Shown: piece after piece, positions 52,513 to 61,640 of the stretch
Numbering within the stretch: position 1 is the first letter of the stretch
Layout: each line of letters begins with the position of its first letter
Assembly: GCF_012927455.1 (NCBI RefSeq)
Contig: NZ_JABBPE010000008.1
Coordinates: 186,001-250,000, forward strand
Direction: 5' to 3'
Origin: Polaromonas sp.
GTDB taxonomy: Bacteria; Pseudomonadota; Gammaproteobacteria; Burkholderiales; Burkholderiaceae_C
Length of the DNA stretch: 64,000 nt
Notes under the pieces: generated by a model
The model's input: only the letters and a program-made list of their open reading frames with translations
Database searches by the model: none
What the model was told of the DNA's origin: nothing
Translations under genes and position numbers: made by a program

Positions 52513-53282
52513 GCCGGATTGTCAATATCGATGAACTGGTGCGCCAGCCCCAACTGCGCCGCCACCTGCCCGACGACGGCGGGCGCGCCGTAACGCTCCG
52601 ACGCATGGTGGCCGCAGGCAATGAAAGCCACGCCCATCTCGCGCGCGTAGTGCGCCTGTGGCTCGGAAATCTCGCCGGTGATGAAGGCATCGGCGCCGGC
52701 TGCAATCGCTGCCTCAAAGTAGCTTTGCGCGCCGCCACTGCACCACGCTATCGTTTTAATAGCTGCTTGCGCCCGTGCCACCTGCACTACAGGCCGATTC
52801 AATACATTTTCGAGGTGTTCAGCGAGGGCGCCGGCGCTGGCAAAGCTGGCGCCATCGGCGCGCCCGCCGAGAAAGCCCAAATCCTGCTCACCAAAGCGCG
52901 CCGTCGCCTGCAGGCCGAGCTGCAGGCCCAGCTGCGCGTTGTTGCCGAGTTCGCCGTGCGCATCGAGCGGCAGGTGGTAGGCGAACAGGTTGATGTCGTG
53001 CGCCAGCAAAAGCGCCAGCCGCTGCTTCATCCAGCCCACAACCGGGCCGATATTGCAGCCATCCTGGCCGCGCCAAAACAGCCCATGGTGGACAAAAATG
53101 GCGTCTGCCTTCGCCGCAATGGCCGCTTCGATCAGCGCGCGGCTGGCGGTGACGCCGGAGACGATTTTTTCGACACGCGCGCGCCCCTCCACCTGCAGGC
53201 CATTCGGCCCATAGTCCTTGAAGCGCGCGGGCTGCAGCAGCGCGTCAAAGGCCTGCAGCAATTCCTGTCGAGTGGTACTCAT
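52509..53282 (-). CDS. Nif3-like dinuclear metal centre protein (YbgI family)
   Basis: A 257-residue protein of the NIF3/YbgI family, which forms a toroid with a two-metal site; relatives include GTP cyclohydrolase-like enzymes. FVHHGLFWRG holds the first two ligands, VARAQAAIKTIAWCSGGAQS follows, and CGHHASERYGA holds the later His/Glu. The RAQAAIKT part is encoded by a repeat A copy. The first of a two-gene unit with pdxA. The exact reaction is unknown. Confidence 0.85.
   Translation of the reverse strand: MSTTRQELLQAFDALLQPARFKDYGPNGLQVEGRARVEKIVSGVTASRALIEAAIAAKADAIFVHHGLFWRGQDGCNIGPVVGWMKQRLALLLAHDINLFAYHLPLDAHGELGNNAQLGLQLGLQATARFGEQDLGFLGGRADGASFASAGALAEHLENVLNRPVVQVARAQAAIKTIAWCSGGAQSYFEAAIAAGADAFITGEISEPQAHYAREMGVAFIACGHHASERYGAPAVVGQVAAQLGLAHQFIDIDNPA
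52747..52782 (+). repeat. Repeat A copy inside the nif3-like gene
   Basis: TTTAATAGCTGCTTGCGCCC, identical to the core of intergenic repeat A copies, lies within the nif3-like reading frame. On the gene strand it encodes part of ARAQAAIKTIA, where relatives usually have a shorter, unrelated segment before the AWC motif. Confidence 0.75.
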
Positions 53283-53495
53283 GCACTGATTGTCTCAGCT
53301 TGAGCAGCGCCCCGAGCAACCGGCCGGGCAGTTCCCGGCTTGGCCTCTGAGGTGAAAAATCGCCCGCGCAATGAAAATTCTGCCGGCTTGGGTGACAATT
53401 GAAGCCGCGCGCAGCACGATTGCTGCGGCGCCTGCCTTGGTCCGCGGCCTGCATTGCTTGACCTGTCGTTGAACTTTTACCGGACCCTGCCCAAC

Positions 53496-54653
53496 ATGAA
53501 GCGCACCTGGTTGCTGTTTTCCCAAACCGTCACGATTGTGCTGGCGGCTTATTTTGTGGTGGCCACGCTCCAGCCACAGTGGCTGGACCGCGGCAACTCG
53601 CGGGGCGGTGTGTCGGTTATCGAGGCGCCTGCCAGCAACGCGCAGCGCAGCGCCGGCCCGGGCATTGGCTTCGCCTCGGCCGCCAAGCAGGCTGCTGCGG
53701 CGGTGGTCAGCATCAACACCAGCAAGGCTGCGGCTAAAAACCCGAACGCCGACGACCCGTGGTTCAAGTTTTTCTACGGCGACCAGGGTTCCGGCGAATC
53801 GCAGGGCGGCCTGGGCAGCGGCGTCATCATAAGTACTGCGGGCTACATCCTGACCAACAACCACGTGGTGGACGGGGCCGACGAGATCGAGGTGATGCTC
53901 AACGACACGCGCAAGGCCAAGGCCAAGGTGATTGGCACTGACCCCGACACCGATCTGGCCATTCTCAAGATCGACCTGGACAAGCTGCCCGTCATCGTGT
54001 TGGGCGACTCAGATTCGCTGCAGGTGGGCGACCCGGTGCTGGCCATCGGCAATCCGTTTGGCGTCGGCCAGACCGTGACCGGCGGCATCGTCAGCGCGCT
54101 CGGGCGCAACCAGTTGGGCATCAACACCTTTGAAAATTTCATCCAGACCGACGCCGCCATCAACCCCGGCAATTCGGGCGGTGCGCTGGTCGATGTAAAC
54201 GGCCACCTGATGGGCATCAACACCGCGATTTACTCGCGTTCTGGCGGCTCAATGGGCATCGGTTTTGCCATTCCCGTATCGACCGCCAAACAGGTGCTGG
54301 ACGGCATCGTGAAGGACGGCCAGGTGACGCGCGGCTGGATTGGTGTGGAACCGCAAGACCTGAACGCCGAGCTCGCCGAAACCTTCGGCATCCAGCCCAG
54401 CGCGGTGAAAACCGGCGGTGTGGTGCTGACCGGCGTGCTGCAAAACGGCCCAGCCGCACAGGCTGGCATCCGGCCTGGCGACGTTATCACGGCCGTTAAC
54501 GGCAAATCGATCAGCAATGTAAGCCAGCTGCTGACCGCCGTTGCCGCCCTGAAACCGGGCACGCCGGCACCGCTGACGGTGCTGCGCAAAGACGGCCAAA
54601 GTGACATTGCCGTCACCCCCGGCAAGCGCCAGCGCCCCAGAGCTCAGCGCTGA
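53496..54653 (+). CDS. DegS/DegQ-type trypsin-like serine protease
   Basis: A 385-residue HtrA-family protease: one N-terminal membrane helix (WLLFSQTVTIVLAAYFVVAT, residues 4-23), the catalytic His in LTNNHVVDGADE, Asp in DPDTDLAILK and Ser in NPGNSGGALVD, then a single PDZ domain (about 275-370, NGPAAQAGIRPGDVITAVNG). The single PDZ and membrane anchor resemble DegS, which starts the sigma-E response, rather than the two-PDZ DegP/DegQ. The ATG at 53496 is chosen. It stands alone and is convergent with tatC. Confidence 0.92.
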   Translation: MKRTWLLFSQTVTIVLAAYFVVATLQPQWLDRGNSRGGVSVIEAPASNAQRSAGPGIGFASAAKQAAAAVVSINTSKAAAKNPNADDPWFKFFYGDQGSGESQGGLGSGVIISTAGYILTNNHVVDGADEIEVMLNDTRKAKAKVIGTDPDTDLAILKIDLDKLPVIVLGDSDSLQVGDPVLAIGNPFGVGQTVTGGIVSALGRNQLGINTFENFIQTDAAINPGNSGGALVDVNGHLMGINTAIYSRSGGSMGIGFAIPVSTAKQVLDGIVKDGQVTRGWIGVEPQDLNAELAETFGIQPSAVKTGGVVLTGVLQNGPAAQAGIRPGDVITAVNGKSISNVSQLLTAVAALKPGTPAPLTVLRKDGQSDIAVTPGKRQRPRAQR

Positions 54654-54716
54654 GGCGGGCCGCAGGCCTGCGGATGCGGCCCCGCCAGCTCCTGTGCTGG
54701 CCCGGTCCCGCTGCCG

Positions 54717-54768
54717 CTTGCTATATATTTAATAGCTACTGACGCCCGTATTCATTGGGCTAGCGGCC
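54717..54768 (+). repeat. Repeat A copy
   Basis: TTGCTATATATTTAATAGCT followed by ACGCCCGTATTCATTGGGCT and AGCGGCC, between the convergent protease and tatC genes. GGCGGGCCGCAGGCC and related GC-rich runs at 54655-54710 resemble a degenerate half of repeat B. Confidence 0.8.
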
Positions 54769-54865
54769 CATAACATGCTTTTCTTTAGAGCATGAAGACT
54801 GAATTCGGACGTGCAGACGGCCCGCTTCGCGCAGGCCTGTCGCCAGGGCCAGCACCGTCAGGGTG

Positions 54866-55666
54866 TCAGGGCTTGGCCGCTTCCGACGCGCTGTCCGCAT
54901 CAGCCGCCTTGCTGCGCTTGACAAGCAACTGGGCCGCCACAATGCCGACTTCATACAGGCCGCCCACCACCCCCAGCAGCATGATCATGGAGCCCGCGTC
55001 TGGCGGCGTAACCAGCGCCGTGCCGACGGCCGCGATTACCCAGAAATAGCCGCGGTACTCACGCAGCTGCGCAACGCTGAGCACGCCCATACGGACCAGC
55101 AAAATGACCGCAATCGGTACTTCAAACGCCAGGCCGAATGCCAGAAACATGCCGAGCACGAAGTTGAGGTATTCCTCAATGTCTGGCGCTGCGGTGATCG
55201 ACTTGGGGGCAAAGCTCTGGATGAACTTGAACACCTGGCCAAAGACGAAGTAGTAGCAAAAAGCCACCCCGGCAAAAAACAGCAAGGTGCTCGACACCAC
55301 CAGCGGCATGATGAGCTTTTTCTCATGTGAATACAGCCCGGGCGCGACGAAGGCCCAGACTTGGTAGAGCACCACCGGCAGCGCAATCATGAAGGCGGCC
55401 ATGAACATGATCTTGATCGGCACGATGAACGGCGAGATGACGTTGGTGGCGATCAGGGTGGCGCCCTTGGGCAGGGAAGCCACCAGCGGCGCGGCCATCA
55501 GGTCATAGAGCGCGCCGGGGCCAGGAAACAGCGCCAGCACGGCCGCCGCCAGACCGATGGCGATCACTGCCTTGATCATCCGGTCGCGCAGTTCCACCAG
55601 GTGCTGCACAAAGGGTTGCTCGCTACCTGCGAGTTCGTCGGGCTTGTCGGTGTGGGGGTCGCTCAT
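54866..55666 (-). CDS. tatC: Sec-independent protein translocase TatC
   Basis: A 266-residue TatC with six membrane helices, the receptor for twin-arginine signal peptides. EQPFVQHLVELRDRMIKAVI (cytoplasmic N-terminus with the conserved HLxELRxR) and the SPF and FEVPIAV segments are typical. Third gene of tatABC, which follows the histidine genes. The frame start at 55666 is clear. Confidence 0.95.
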   Translation of the reverse strand: MSDPHTDKPDELAGSEQPFVQHLVELRDRMIKAVIAIGLAAAVLALFPGPGALYDLMAAPLVASLPKGATLIATNVISPFIVPIKIMFMAAFMIALPVVLYQVWAFVAPGLYSHEKKLIMPLVVSSTLLFFAGVAFCYYFVFGQVFKFIQSFAPKSITAAPDIEEYLNFVLGMFLAFGLAFEVPIAVILLVRMGVLSVAQLREYRGYFWVIAAVGTALVTPPDAGSMIMLLGVVGGLYEVGIVAAQLLVKRSKAADADSASEAAKP

Positions 55667-55770
55667 GAAGGAAAGTTTGCGCTTGAGGGGTTGCGCCGCG
55701 GTACCCGCGAGCGAAGAAAGATCAGACGATGGGGAACGAAAAAATCAGGAAAAACTGATCCATCACAAAA

Positions 55771-56235
55771 CTAGGCCTTTGGGCCTGGTTGCGGGCGAAA
55801 CCGCGCCACACGGGCGGCACCTGACTGTGCCTTGGTGCGCACGCCGGAGCGCGCCTTGTACCACAGCGGCGTGGCGCCCTGCTTGAGCCGCCACTTCTTT
55901 TTCGGGTGCCGGTATTCGGGAAATATCTCCATGCCGGAGCCACCGTCGTTCGCATTGGAAGTGGTTTCAGCCCATGATTTTTCAAAATCACTGCCGTGGG
56001 TCTGGATCGTGTTTTCAACATCGCGGGCGGCCCCCTCGACGGAGTCTTTCATTTTCTTGAGCTCGTCGAGTTCCATGGAGCGGCTGACCTCTTGCTTGAC
56101 ATCGGCCACGTAACGCTGCGCTTTGCCCAGCAGCATTCCCACGGTGCGCGCTACACGCGGCAGCTTCTCCGGCCCGATCACGATCAGCGCCACAGCGCCA
56201 ATCAGCGCTATTTTTGAAATACCGAGATCAATCAT
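55771..56235 (-). CDS. tatB: Sec-independent protein translocase TatB
   Basis: A 154-residue TatB: N-terminal helix ([27 protein letters not shown]), then an amphipathic helix and a long charged tail ending in a basic, Lys/Arg-rich stretch. The GPEKLP block is the family signature. It binds the precursor together with TatC. Gap to tatA is 15 bp. Confidence 0.93.
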   Translation of the reverse strand: MIDLGISKIALIGAVALIVIGPEKLPRVARTVGMLLGKAQRYVADVKQEVSRSMELDELKKMKDSVEGAARDVENTIQTHGSDFEKSWAETTSNANDGGSGMEIFPEYRHPKKKWRLKQGATPLWYKARSGVRTKAQSGAARVARFRPQPGPKA

Positions 56236-56250
56236 GCTGCATCAGCAGGT

Positions 56251-56502
56251 TTACAACTTGTGCCGGGCTTCCACGTCAATCGTGGTCTTGTCCGACTTGT
56301 CAGCCGCCTGGGCGTTGGTGACCTGTCCGGGAGCTACCGGTTTGTCGTCGGCTGCTGGCTGGCCACCTTCTTTCATGCCGTCCTTGAAGCCCTTGACGGC
56401 ACCGCCAAGGTCGCCGCCCATGTTTCGGAGTTTTTTGGTGCCGAACACCATCACCACGATCAACAGCACGATCAACCAGTGCCAAATAGAAAATGAACCC
56501 AT
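56251..56502 (-). CDS. tatA: Sec-independent protein translocase TatA
   Basis: An 83-residue TatA: N-terminal membrane helix ([21 protein letters not shown]), hinge, amphipathic helix and an acidic/Pro-rich tail. The [10 protein letters not shown] and AVKGFKDGM segments are family signatures. It forms the translocation pore. First gene of tatABC, about 145 bp after the HIT gene. Confidence 0.95.
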   Translation of the reverse strand: MGSFSIWHWLIVLLIVVMVFGTKKLRNMGGDLGGAVKGFKDGMKEGGQPAADDKPVAPGQVTNAQAADKSDKTTIDVEARHKL

Positions 56503-56647
56503 GTGTTGCTCCTAGTCTGTAATTACAGGTTTTGCGTGTTTGCACGCGACTGACTTCATTCTAAATGCCCGGACTGCCGATATGCAGAGTACACCCATTG
56601 ACCTGCAGGTTAGTGTCTTGGGGCACCCAAGGGTTCCCTCTAAGCGC

Positions 56648-57016
56648 TTAAACGGGCCTGTCTTTCAGCCAGGGCCGGGGGCCGCCCAGCACATGAAAGT
56701 GCATGTGATGCACTTCCTGCCCCCCCAAGGCACCGGTGTTGACGACGATGCGAAAGCCGCCTTCGGGGTAGGGCTGGCAGCCCTGCTGCAGCGCCAGTTG
56801 CGGCGCCAGCACCAGCATCCGCCCCAACAGCGCCGCGTGTTCGGGCCCGACCTGCGCCATGGACGCGATATGCGCCTTAGGAATCAGCAAGAAATGCACT
56901 GGCGCCCACGGATGGATGTCGTCGAACGCGAACAGTTCGTCGTCTTCGTAAACCTTGCGGCTCGGAATGCTGCCCGCGGCAATTTTGCAGAAAATGCAGT
57001 TCTCGGAATGGCTCAT
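56648..57016 (-). CDS. HIT-family (HinT-like) purine nucleoside phosphoramidase
   Basis: A 122-residue histidine-triad protein: NCIFCKIAAGSIPSRKVYED, FDDIHPWAPVHFLLIPK and the triad GQEVHHMHFHVLGG. HinT cleaves AMP-lysine-type phosphoramidates. GGAGAA lies nine bases before the ATG at 57016, which gives the usual MSHSENC start; an in-frame ATG at 57031 overlaps the previous stop (TGATG) and is an alternative. Confidence 0.92.
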   Translation of the reverse strand: MSHSENCIFCKIAAGSIPSRKVYEDDELFAFDDIHPWAPVHFLLIPKAHIASMAQVGPEHAALLGRMLVLAPQLALQQGCQPYPEGGFRIVVNTGALGGQEVHHMHFHVLGGPRPWLKDRPV

Positions 57017-57030
57017 GGGCGGGTTCTCCA

Positions 57031-57381
57031 TCAGGTCAGGCGCTGGCTGTTAAAGCGCATCCAGCCGCGGATACAGCGGTACAAATACCAAAGCCACACG
57101 ATGCCGTAGGCCACCGCGCCGGGCAGCATCAACAGCAGCCACAGGGGCGACAGCAAGACCAGCCACAGCAGCGTCCACCAGAAGGTGGCGATCATGTAGT
57201 TGTGATGGTCGACGTACAGTGGTTCGGTCTCGTCGGCGCGCCGCAGGTAGTTGATGATCACCGCGATCACCGCAAACACGCCGCCGCTGAACCAGGCCAG
57301 CGTGTGCAGGCCATAAAGCACATGCATCACGGTGCGGTCACCGTCGGTTTTTCCGTGATAGTCAGTCAGGTTGCTTTCCAT
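57031..57381 (-). CDS. DUF4870-like small membrane protein
   Basis: A 116-residue protein with two to three membrane helices (LYGLHTLAWFSGGVFAVIAVI; FWWTLLWLVLLSPLWLLLML; PGAVAYGIVWLWYLYRCI) and the YLRRADETEPLYVDHHNYMI loop seen in a conserved betaproteobacterial family next to hisE. The function is unknown. It overlaps the next start by one base if the long HIT start is used. Confidence 0.75.
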   Translation of the reverse strand: MESNLTDYHGKTDGDRTVMHVLYGLHTLAWFSGGVFAVIAVIINYLRRADETEPLYVDHHNYMIATFWWTLLWLVLLSPLWLLLMLPGAVAYGIVWLWYLYRCIRGWMRFNSQRLT

Positions 57382-57459
57382 GGTGTTTGGCTCCTGTCAA
57401 AAATGGTTGAGCGGCATCAAAGGGAACATCGTTGTGGCTGGCAAATGCGGCAACCCGAA

Positions 57460-57870
57460 TCACGGTTTTTGCGCCGCATTCCTTTTATTCCTGTCATTCG
57501 GGTCTTCCCGATCGTGCGCCTTGCGCAGCGCCTTTTCTTCAATGCCGCTGGTGCCCTCGCGCCGCTCCAGCTCAGCCATCACGTCCGAGGGCATCAGGCC
57601 GTAGTGAACCAGCGCGATCAGGCTGTGAAACCACAAATCGGCGACCTCGCCTACCAGTTTGGCTTTCAGCGCGGGCGTGGCGCCGCCGCAGTCAATATCC
57701 TTGGCGGCCATCACGGTTTCGGTGGCTTCCTCGCCAATTTTTTTCAGAAAGGCGTCCGGGCCTTTGTGCAACAGGCGCGCCACGTAGCTGGTGTCCGGAT
57801 CGCCGCCGCGGGTCGGCTTGCGGCCTTCGATGATGTGCGCCAGGCGCTGCAGAGTGTCGTTGGAGGACAT
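57460..57870 (-). CDS. hisE: Phosphoribosyl-ATP pyrophosphatase
   Basis: A 136-residue MazG-like alpha-helical enzyme removing pyrophosphate from PR-ATP in histidine synthesis. [35 protein letters not shown] and [16 protein letters not shown] carry the metal-binding acidic residues. Separate from hisI, as is usual in betaproteobacteria, and 16 bp after it. Confidence 0.94.
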   Translation of the reverse strand: MSSNDTLQRLAHIIEGRKPTRGGDPDTSYVARLLHKGPDAFLKKIGEEATETVMAAKDIDCGGATPALKAKLVGEVADLWFHSLIALVHYGLMPSDVMAELERREGTSGIEEKALRKAHDREDPNDRNKRNAAQKP

Positions 57871-57886
57871 ATTGAAACAGTAGTGC

Positions 57887-58291
57887 CTATTTGTAGATGC
57901 TGGCTGGATCTTTCAACACCGGTTCGGTGACCAGCCACTGGCCGTCTTTGTAAAGACTGAAAAAGCAGCTGTGGCGGCCCGTGTGGCAGGCTATTCCAGG
58001 TTGATCGGGTTCATGACCGAGCTGCGTCACCCTGAGCAGAATCACGTCGTTGTCGCAGTCGAGCCGGATTTCATGCACAGTCTGCAGATGGCCGGATTCC
58101 TCGCCCTTGTGCCACAGGCGCCCGCGCGAGCGGCTGAAGTACACCGCCTGGCCCAGCTCGGCGGTTTTCTGCAGTGCCTCGCGGTTCATCCAGGCAAACA
58201 TCAGCACGTCGCCGCTGGCGGCTTCCTGCGTTATGACAGGAACCAATCCCTTGTCGTCCCATTGGATGTTGTCTAGCCAATTTTGAGTCAT
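57887..58291 (-). CDS. hisI: Phosphoribosyl-AMP cyclohydrolase
   Basis: A 134-residue zinc/magnesium enzyme opening the PR-AMP ring. [37 protein letters not shown] (with the conserved Trp-His-Lys-Gly-Glu), [12 protein letters not shown] and [10 protein letters not shown] with the metal-binding cysteines are present. Monofunctional. A gap of about 130 bp to hisF contains a degenerate repeat B. Confidence 0.95.
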   Translation of the reverse strand: MTQNWLDNIQWDDKGLVPVITQEAASGDVLMFAWMNREALQKTAELGQAVYFSRSRGRLWHKGEESGHLQTVHEIRLDCDNDVILLRVTQLGHEPDQPGIACHTGRHSCFFSLYKDGQWLVTEPVLKDPASIYK

Positions 58292-58327
58292 GCGCTAATT
58301 GTCATTGATTCGGGTGCGGTCACAGAA

Positions 58328-58420
58328 GCTCTTAAAACCAGGGGCACCGCGGAACCGGCTTTGCCGGGCCGCAGATACCGCCCCGGCAGGGGGAAGGCGC
58401 TACAGGCAATGAGCGTCCGA
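58328..58420 (+). repeat. Degenerate repeat B copy between hisF and hisI
   Basis: GGGGCACCGCGGAACCGGCT and TTGCCGGGCCGCAG match the left half of the 47.0- and 59.3-kb copies; the right half is diverged (GGCAATGAGCGTC). It is a partial or old copy. Confidence 0.55.
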
Positions 58421-58426
58421 CGAGGG

Positions 58427-59206
58427 TTACAACCTTACCGGAATACCGCGCGCCGCCATGTGCTGCTTGACCTGCTGCACCGTGAATTCTCCGTAGTGAA
58501 AAATGCTGGCCGCCAGCACCGCATCGGCGCCGCCCAGTTGCACGCCGTCGGCCAAATGGTCCAGGCTGCCGACGCCACCCGAGGCGATCACCGGCACGCT
58601 GACGGCGTCGCTGACGGCGCGGGTCAGCGCCAGATCGAAACCAGACTTGGTGCCGTCGCGGTCCATGCTGGTCAGCAAAATCTCGCCGGCGCCACGCCGC
58701 GCCATCTCGCTGGCCCAGGCCACGGCATCCAGCCCGGTGTTTTTGCGGCCGCCGTGGCTATAAACATCCCAGCCCGGACCACGGGCCAGGGCGTCTTCGG
58801 CGCTGCGGCGCTTGGCGTCAATCGCCACCACGATGCACTGGGCGCCGTATTTGGCCGAGGCGTCTTCAATCACCTGCGGATTTGCCAGCGCGGCCGAATT
58901 AAAGCTGGTCTTGTCAGCTCCGGCATTGAGCAGGCGCCGCACGTCGTCGACCGTGCGCACGCCGCCGCCCACCGTCAGCGGAATGAAAACCTGCGAAGCC
59001 ACGGCTTCGATGATGTGCAGGATCAGGTCACGCCCGTCGCTGGTGGCGGTGATGTCCAGAAATGTCAACTCGTCGGCGCCTTGGTCGTTGTAGCGCGCGG
59101 CAATTTCCACCGGGTCACCGGCGTCGCGCAGTTCGACAAAATTGACGCCCTTGACGACACGGCCGCCGGTCACGTCAAGGCAGGGAATGATGCGTTTAGC
59201 TAACAT
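58427..59206 (-). CDS. hisF: Imidazole glycerol phosphate synthase, cyclase subunit
   Basis: A 259-residue TIM-barrel enzyme turning PRFAR plus ammonia into IGP and [24 protein letters not shown] has the catalytic Asp, and the second catalytic Asp lies in [31 protein letters not shown] is the phosphate site. It pairs with HisH. Between hisF and hisA two inverted repeat B copies occur. Confidence 0.96.
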   Translation of the reverse strand: MLAKRIIPCLDVTGGRVVKGVNFVELRDAGDPVEIAARYNDQGADELTFLDITATSDGRDLILHIIEAVASQVFIPLTVGGGVRTVDDVRRLLNAGADKTSFNSAALANPQVIEDASAKYGAQCIVVAIDAKRRSAEDALARGPGWDVYSHGGRKNTGLDAVAWASEMARRGAGEILLTSMDRDGTKSGFDLALTRAVSDAVSVPVIASGGVGSLDHLADGVQLGGADAVLAASIFHYGEFTVQQVKQHMAARGIPVRL

Positions 59207-59207
59207 G

Positions 59208-59290
59208 TGCCCCCACGCTTGCCACTCCGTGTGCTGCGCTGCCCCCCGAGGGGGCTGGCCTTGCTTGGGGCGGCCCGGCGCTGGCGGCCG
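59208..59290 (-). repeat. Repeat B copy (26.9-kb subtype)
   Basis: On the minus strand GCCGGGCCGCCCCAAGCAAG, CCCTCGGGGGGCAGCGCAGC and a CGTGGGGGC end. It abuts the hisF start codon. Confidence 0.85.
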
Positions 59291-59326
59291 TTGGCGTCCA
59301 AGTTTTTACTGAACTCTGCATTCCAG

Positions 59327-59415
59327 CAGGGGCCGCGGAACCGGCTTTGCCGGGCCGCAGGCGCAGCGGCCCCCTGGGGGGCAGCGAACCACGCCAAGCG
59401 GGGAGCGTGGGGGTC
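59327..59415 (+). repeat. Repeat B copy (47-kb subtype), inverted to its neighbour
   Basis: CAGGGGCCGCGGAACCGGCT, CCGGGCCGCAGGCGCAGCGG and GGGAGCGTGGGGGTCAT. Together with 59208-59290 it forms an inverted pair around a 36-bp spacer. It ends close to the hisA stop codon, antisense to hisA. Confidence 0.85.
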
Positions 59416-59421
59416 ATATCT

Positions 59422-60162
59422 TCATCCGTTGAGCTCGTCGGCGCGCTCCTGCGCCGCTGCAAAGTCCAGGTCGCCGCTGTAGATGGAACGCCCGCAGATC
59501 ACGCCCTGCACGCCTTCGCTCTCGACCTCGCACAGCGCTTCAATGTCGGCCATATTGGAAAGGCCGCCCGATGCGATGACCGGAATCGTCAGCGCCTGCG
59601 CCAGCTTGACGGTCGCTTCAATATTGATGCCGCTGAGCATGCCGTCGCGGCCGATGTCGGTGTAGATGATGGACTCGACACCGTATTCCTGAAATTTCCT
59701 GGCCAGGTCCACCACCTCGTGCCCCGTCAGTTTGCTCCAACCGTCGGTGGCGACCTTGCCGTCTTTTGCATCGAGCCCGACGATGATGTGGCCGCCAAAA
59801 GCGGTGCAGGCGTCCTGCAAAAAGCCCGGATTCTTGACGGCGGCGGTGCCGATGATGACGTAGCGCAGGCCGGCGTCGAGGTAGCGCTCTATGGTGTCCA
59901 GATCGCGAATGCCGCCGCCCAGCTGCACATCGATTTCGTTGCCCACTTCCGCCAGGATGCGCTTGATCGCCAGCTCGTTTTTGGGCTTGCCGGCGAACGC
60001 GCCGTTCAGGTCCACCAGGTGCAGGCGGCGCGCGCCCTTGTCAACCCAGCTGCGCGCCATGGCGGCCGGGTCGTCACTGAAAATGGTGGATTGATCCATG
60101 TCGCCCTGTTTGAGACGAACGCAGTGACCATCTTTCAGGTCAATCGCGGGGATGAGTAGCAT
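59422..60162 (-). CDS. hisA: Phosphoribosylformimino-AICAR-phosphate isomerase
   Basis: A 246-residue TIM-barrel isomerase (ProFAR to PRFAR). [19 protein letters not shown] has the catalytic Asp and the phosphate-site blocks [14 protein letters not shown] and [16 protein letters not shown]; the second Asp lies in [12 protein letters not shown]. The ATG at 60162 is chosen; the open frame continues through an upstream gap and is not conserved. Confidence 0.96.
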   Translation of the reverse strand: MLLIPAIDLKDGHCVRLKQGDMDQSTIFSDDPAAMARSWVDKGARRLHLVDLNGAFAGKPKNELAIKRILAEVGNEIDVQLGGGIRDLDTIERYLDAGLRYVIIGTAAVKNPGFLQDACTAFGGHIIVGLDAKDGKVATDGWSKLTGHEVVDLARKFQEYGVESIIYTDIGRDGMLSGINIEATVKLAQALTIPVIASGGLSNMADIEALCEVESEGVQGVICGRSIYSGDLDFAAAQERADELNG

Positions 60163-60250
60163 GTTGAAGTTAAAAGAAAAAGAGAGCTGACGGGGGGTTA
60201 ATGAAAAAAACTTACTGTAGCGACTATTTGCGCCCGGCGCTTGCGTTGCA

Positions 60251-60910
60251 TCAAGGCTTCCAGTGCAGGAAGTTACGGTACAGGGCCAGCCCCTGATCGG
60301 CACTTTTCTCAGGGTGGAACTGGGTGGCAAAAATATTGTCGCGCGCAATCGCTGCCGCAAAGCGCGCACCGTAGTCGGCCTGGCCCGCGATGTGACGGGC
60401 ATCGGCCGGGCGCGCGTAAAAGCTGTGCACGAAGTAAAAATACGCGCCGTCGTCGATGTCCGCCCACAGTGGGTGCGCTGGCGCTGACTGAAACACCTGG
60501 TTCCAGCCCATTTGCGGCACCTTGTAGCGGCTGCCGTCGGGCTGAAGCCGGCCGGCCAGATCAAACTTGATGACTTCGCCGTGGATCAAACCCAGCCCCG
60601 GCGTGCCGGCGGCCAGCGGTCCTTCGTCGCTTTTGTCAAGCAGCATCTGCATGCCGACGCAGACGCCAAACAGCGGCTTGTGGGCGGCGGCATGCAGCAC
60701 CGCTTGTTGCAAACCGGACTCGGCCAGGGCGCGCATGCAGTCGGGCATGGCGCCCTGCCCCGGCAGCACGACGCGTTCAGCGTCCAGCACATCCTGCGCG
60801 CGCGAGGTGACCCGCACCTCGTAGCCACTGCCTTGCGCCACATGCTGGACGGCTTGCGACACCGAGCGCAGATTGCCCGAGCCATAGTCAACCACTGCTA
60901 CTGTTTTCAA
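60251..60910 (-). CDS. hisH: Imidazole glycerol phosphate synthase, glutaminase subunit
   Basis: A 219-residue class I glutamine amidotransferase feeding ammonia to His[32 protein letters not shown], the nucleophile Cys in [13 protein letters not shown], and the catalytic His/Glu in [12 protein letters not shown]. About 90 bp separate it from hisA; a weak TTTGCGCCCG piece of repeat A lies near 60226. Confidence 0.96.
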   Translation of the reverse strand: MKTVAVVDYGSGNLRSVSQAVQHVAQGSGYEVRVTSRAQDVLDAERVVLPGQGAMPDCMRALAESGLQQAVLHAAAHKPLFGVCVGMQMLLDKSDEGPLAAGTPGLGLIHGEVIKFDLAGRLQPDGSRYKVPQMGWNQVFQSAPAHPLWADIDDGAYFYFVHSFYARPADARHIAGQADYGARFAAAIARDNIFATQFHPEKSADQGLALYRNFLHWKP

Positions 60911-60927
60911 GTGATCCTTTGATCCTG

Positions 60928-60988
60928 CTATGGTATGAATTTAATAGCTACCTGCGCCCGCCCTGCTTGGGCTAGAGGCCTAAAACAT
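60928..60988 (+). repeat. Repeat A copy between hisB and hisH
   Basis: GAATTTAATAGCTACCTGCG followed by CTGCTTGGGCTAGAGGCC, a full copy ending about 30 bp before the hisB stop. Confidence 0.85.
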
Positions 60989-61019
60989 GCATTAATGACG
61001 GTCTCGTTCGCTCAGGCAC

Positions 61020-61640
61020 CTACAGCGAGCCTTTGGTCGACGGGATCACGCCAGCGGCGCGCGGATCGATTTCCAGCGCCATGCGCAAGGCCCGGGCGAA
61101 GGCCTTGAACACGGTTTCTGCCTGGTGGTGGGCGTTTTCGCCCTTGAGGTTGTCAATGTGCAGCGTGACGAAGGCATGGTTGGCAAAGCCCTGGAAAAAT
61201 TCGTACGCGAGCTGGCTGTCAAACGTGCCAATCATGCCGCTCTTGAACGGCACATGCATGTCCAGCCCGGGCCGACCCGAAAAATCGACCACCACGCGCG
61301 ACAGTGCCTCATCGAGCGGCACGTAGGCGTGGCCGTAGCGGCGCAGGCCTTTCTTGTCGCCCACCGCCTGCGCCACGGCCTGCCCAAACGTGATGCCGAC
61401 GTCTTCCACCGTGTGGTGGCCGTCAATGTGCAAATCGCCCTCGGCATGAATATCCAGATCAATCAGGCCGTGGCGCGCAATCTGGTCCAGCATGTGGTCG
61501 AAAAAACCGATGCCGGTGGACAGTTTGGCCTGACCGGTGCCGTCCAGGTTGACCCTGACGGTGATTTTGGTCTCGGCGGTGTTGCGCGAGACTTCGGCGA
61601 CGCGCGGGGTGGCGATCAATTCAGGATGGGGGGTGGTCAT
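61020..61640 (-). CDS. hisB: Imidazoleglycerol-phosphate dehydratase
   Basis: A 206-residue monofunctional IGPD (no N-terminal phosphatase). [40 protein letters not shown] and [17 protein letters not shown] segments provide the manganese-binding histidines. Its ATG overlaps the hisC stop by four bases, so the two are coupled. Confidence 0.96.
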   Translation of the reverse strand: MTTPHPELIATPRVAEVSRNTAETKITVRVNLDGTGQAKLSTGIGFFDHMLDQIARHGLIDLDIHAEGDLHIDGHHTVEDVGITFGQAVAQAVGDKKGLRRYGHAYVPLDEALSRVVVDFSGRPGLDMHVPFKSGMIGTFDSQLAYEFFQGFANHAFVTLHIDNLKGENAHHQAETVFKAFARALRMALEIDPRAAGVIPSTKGSL

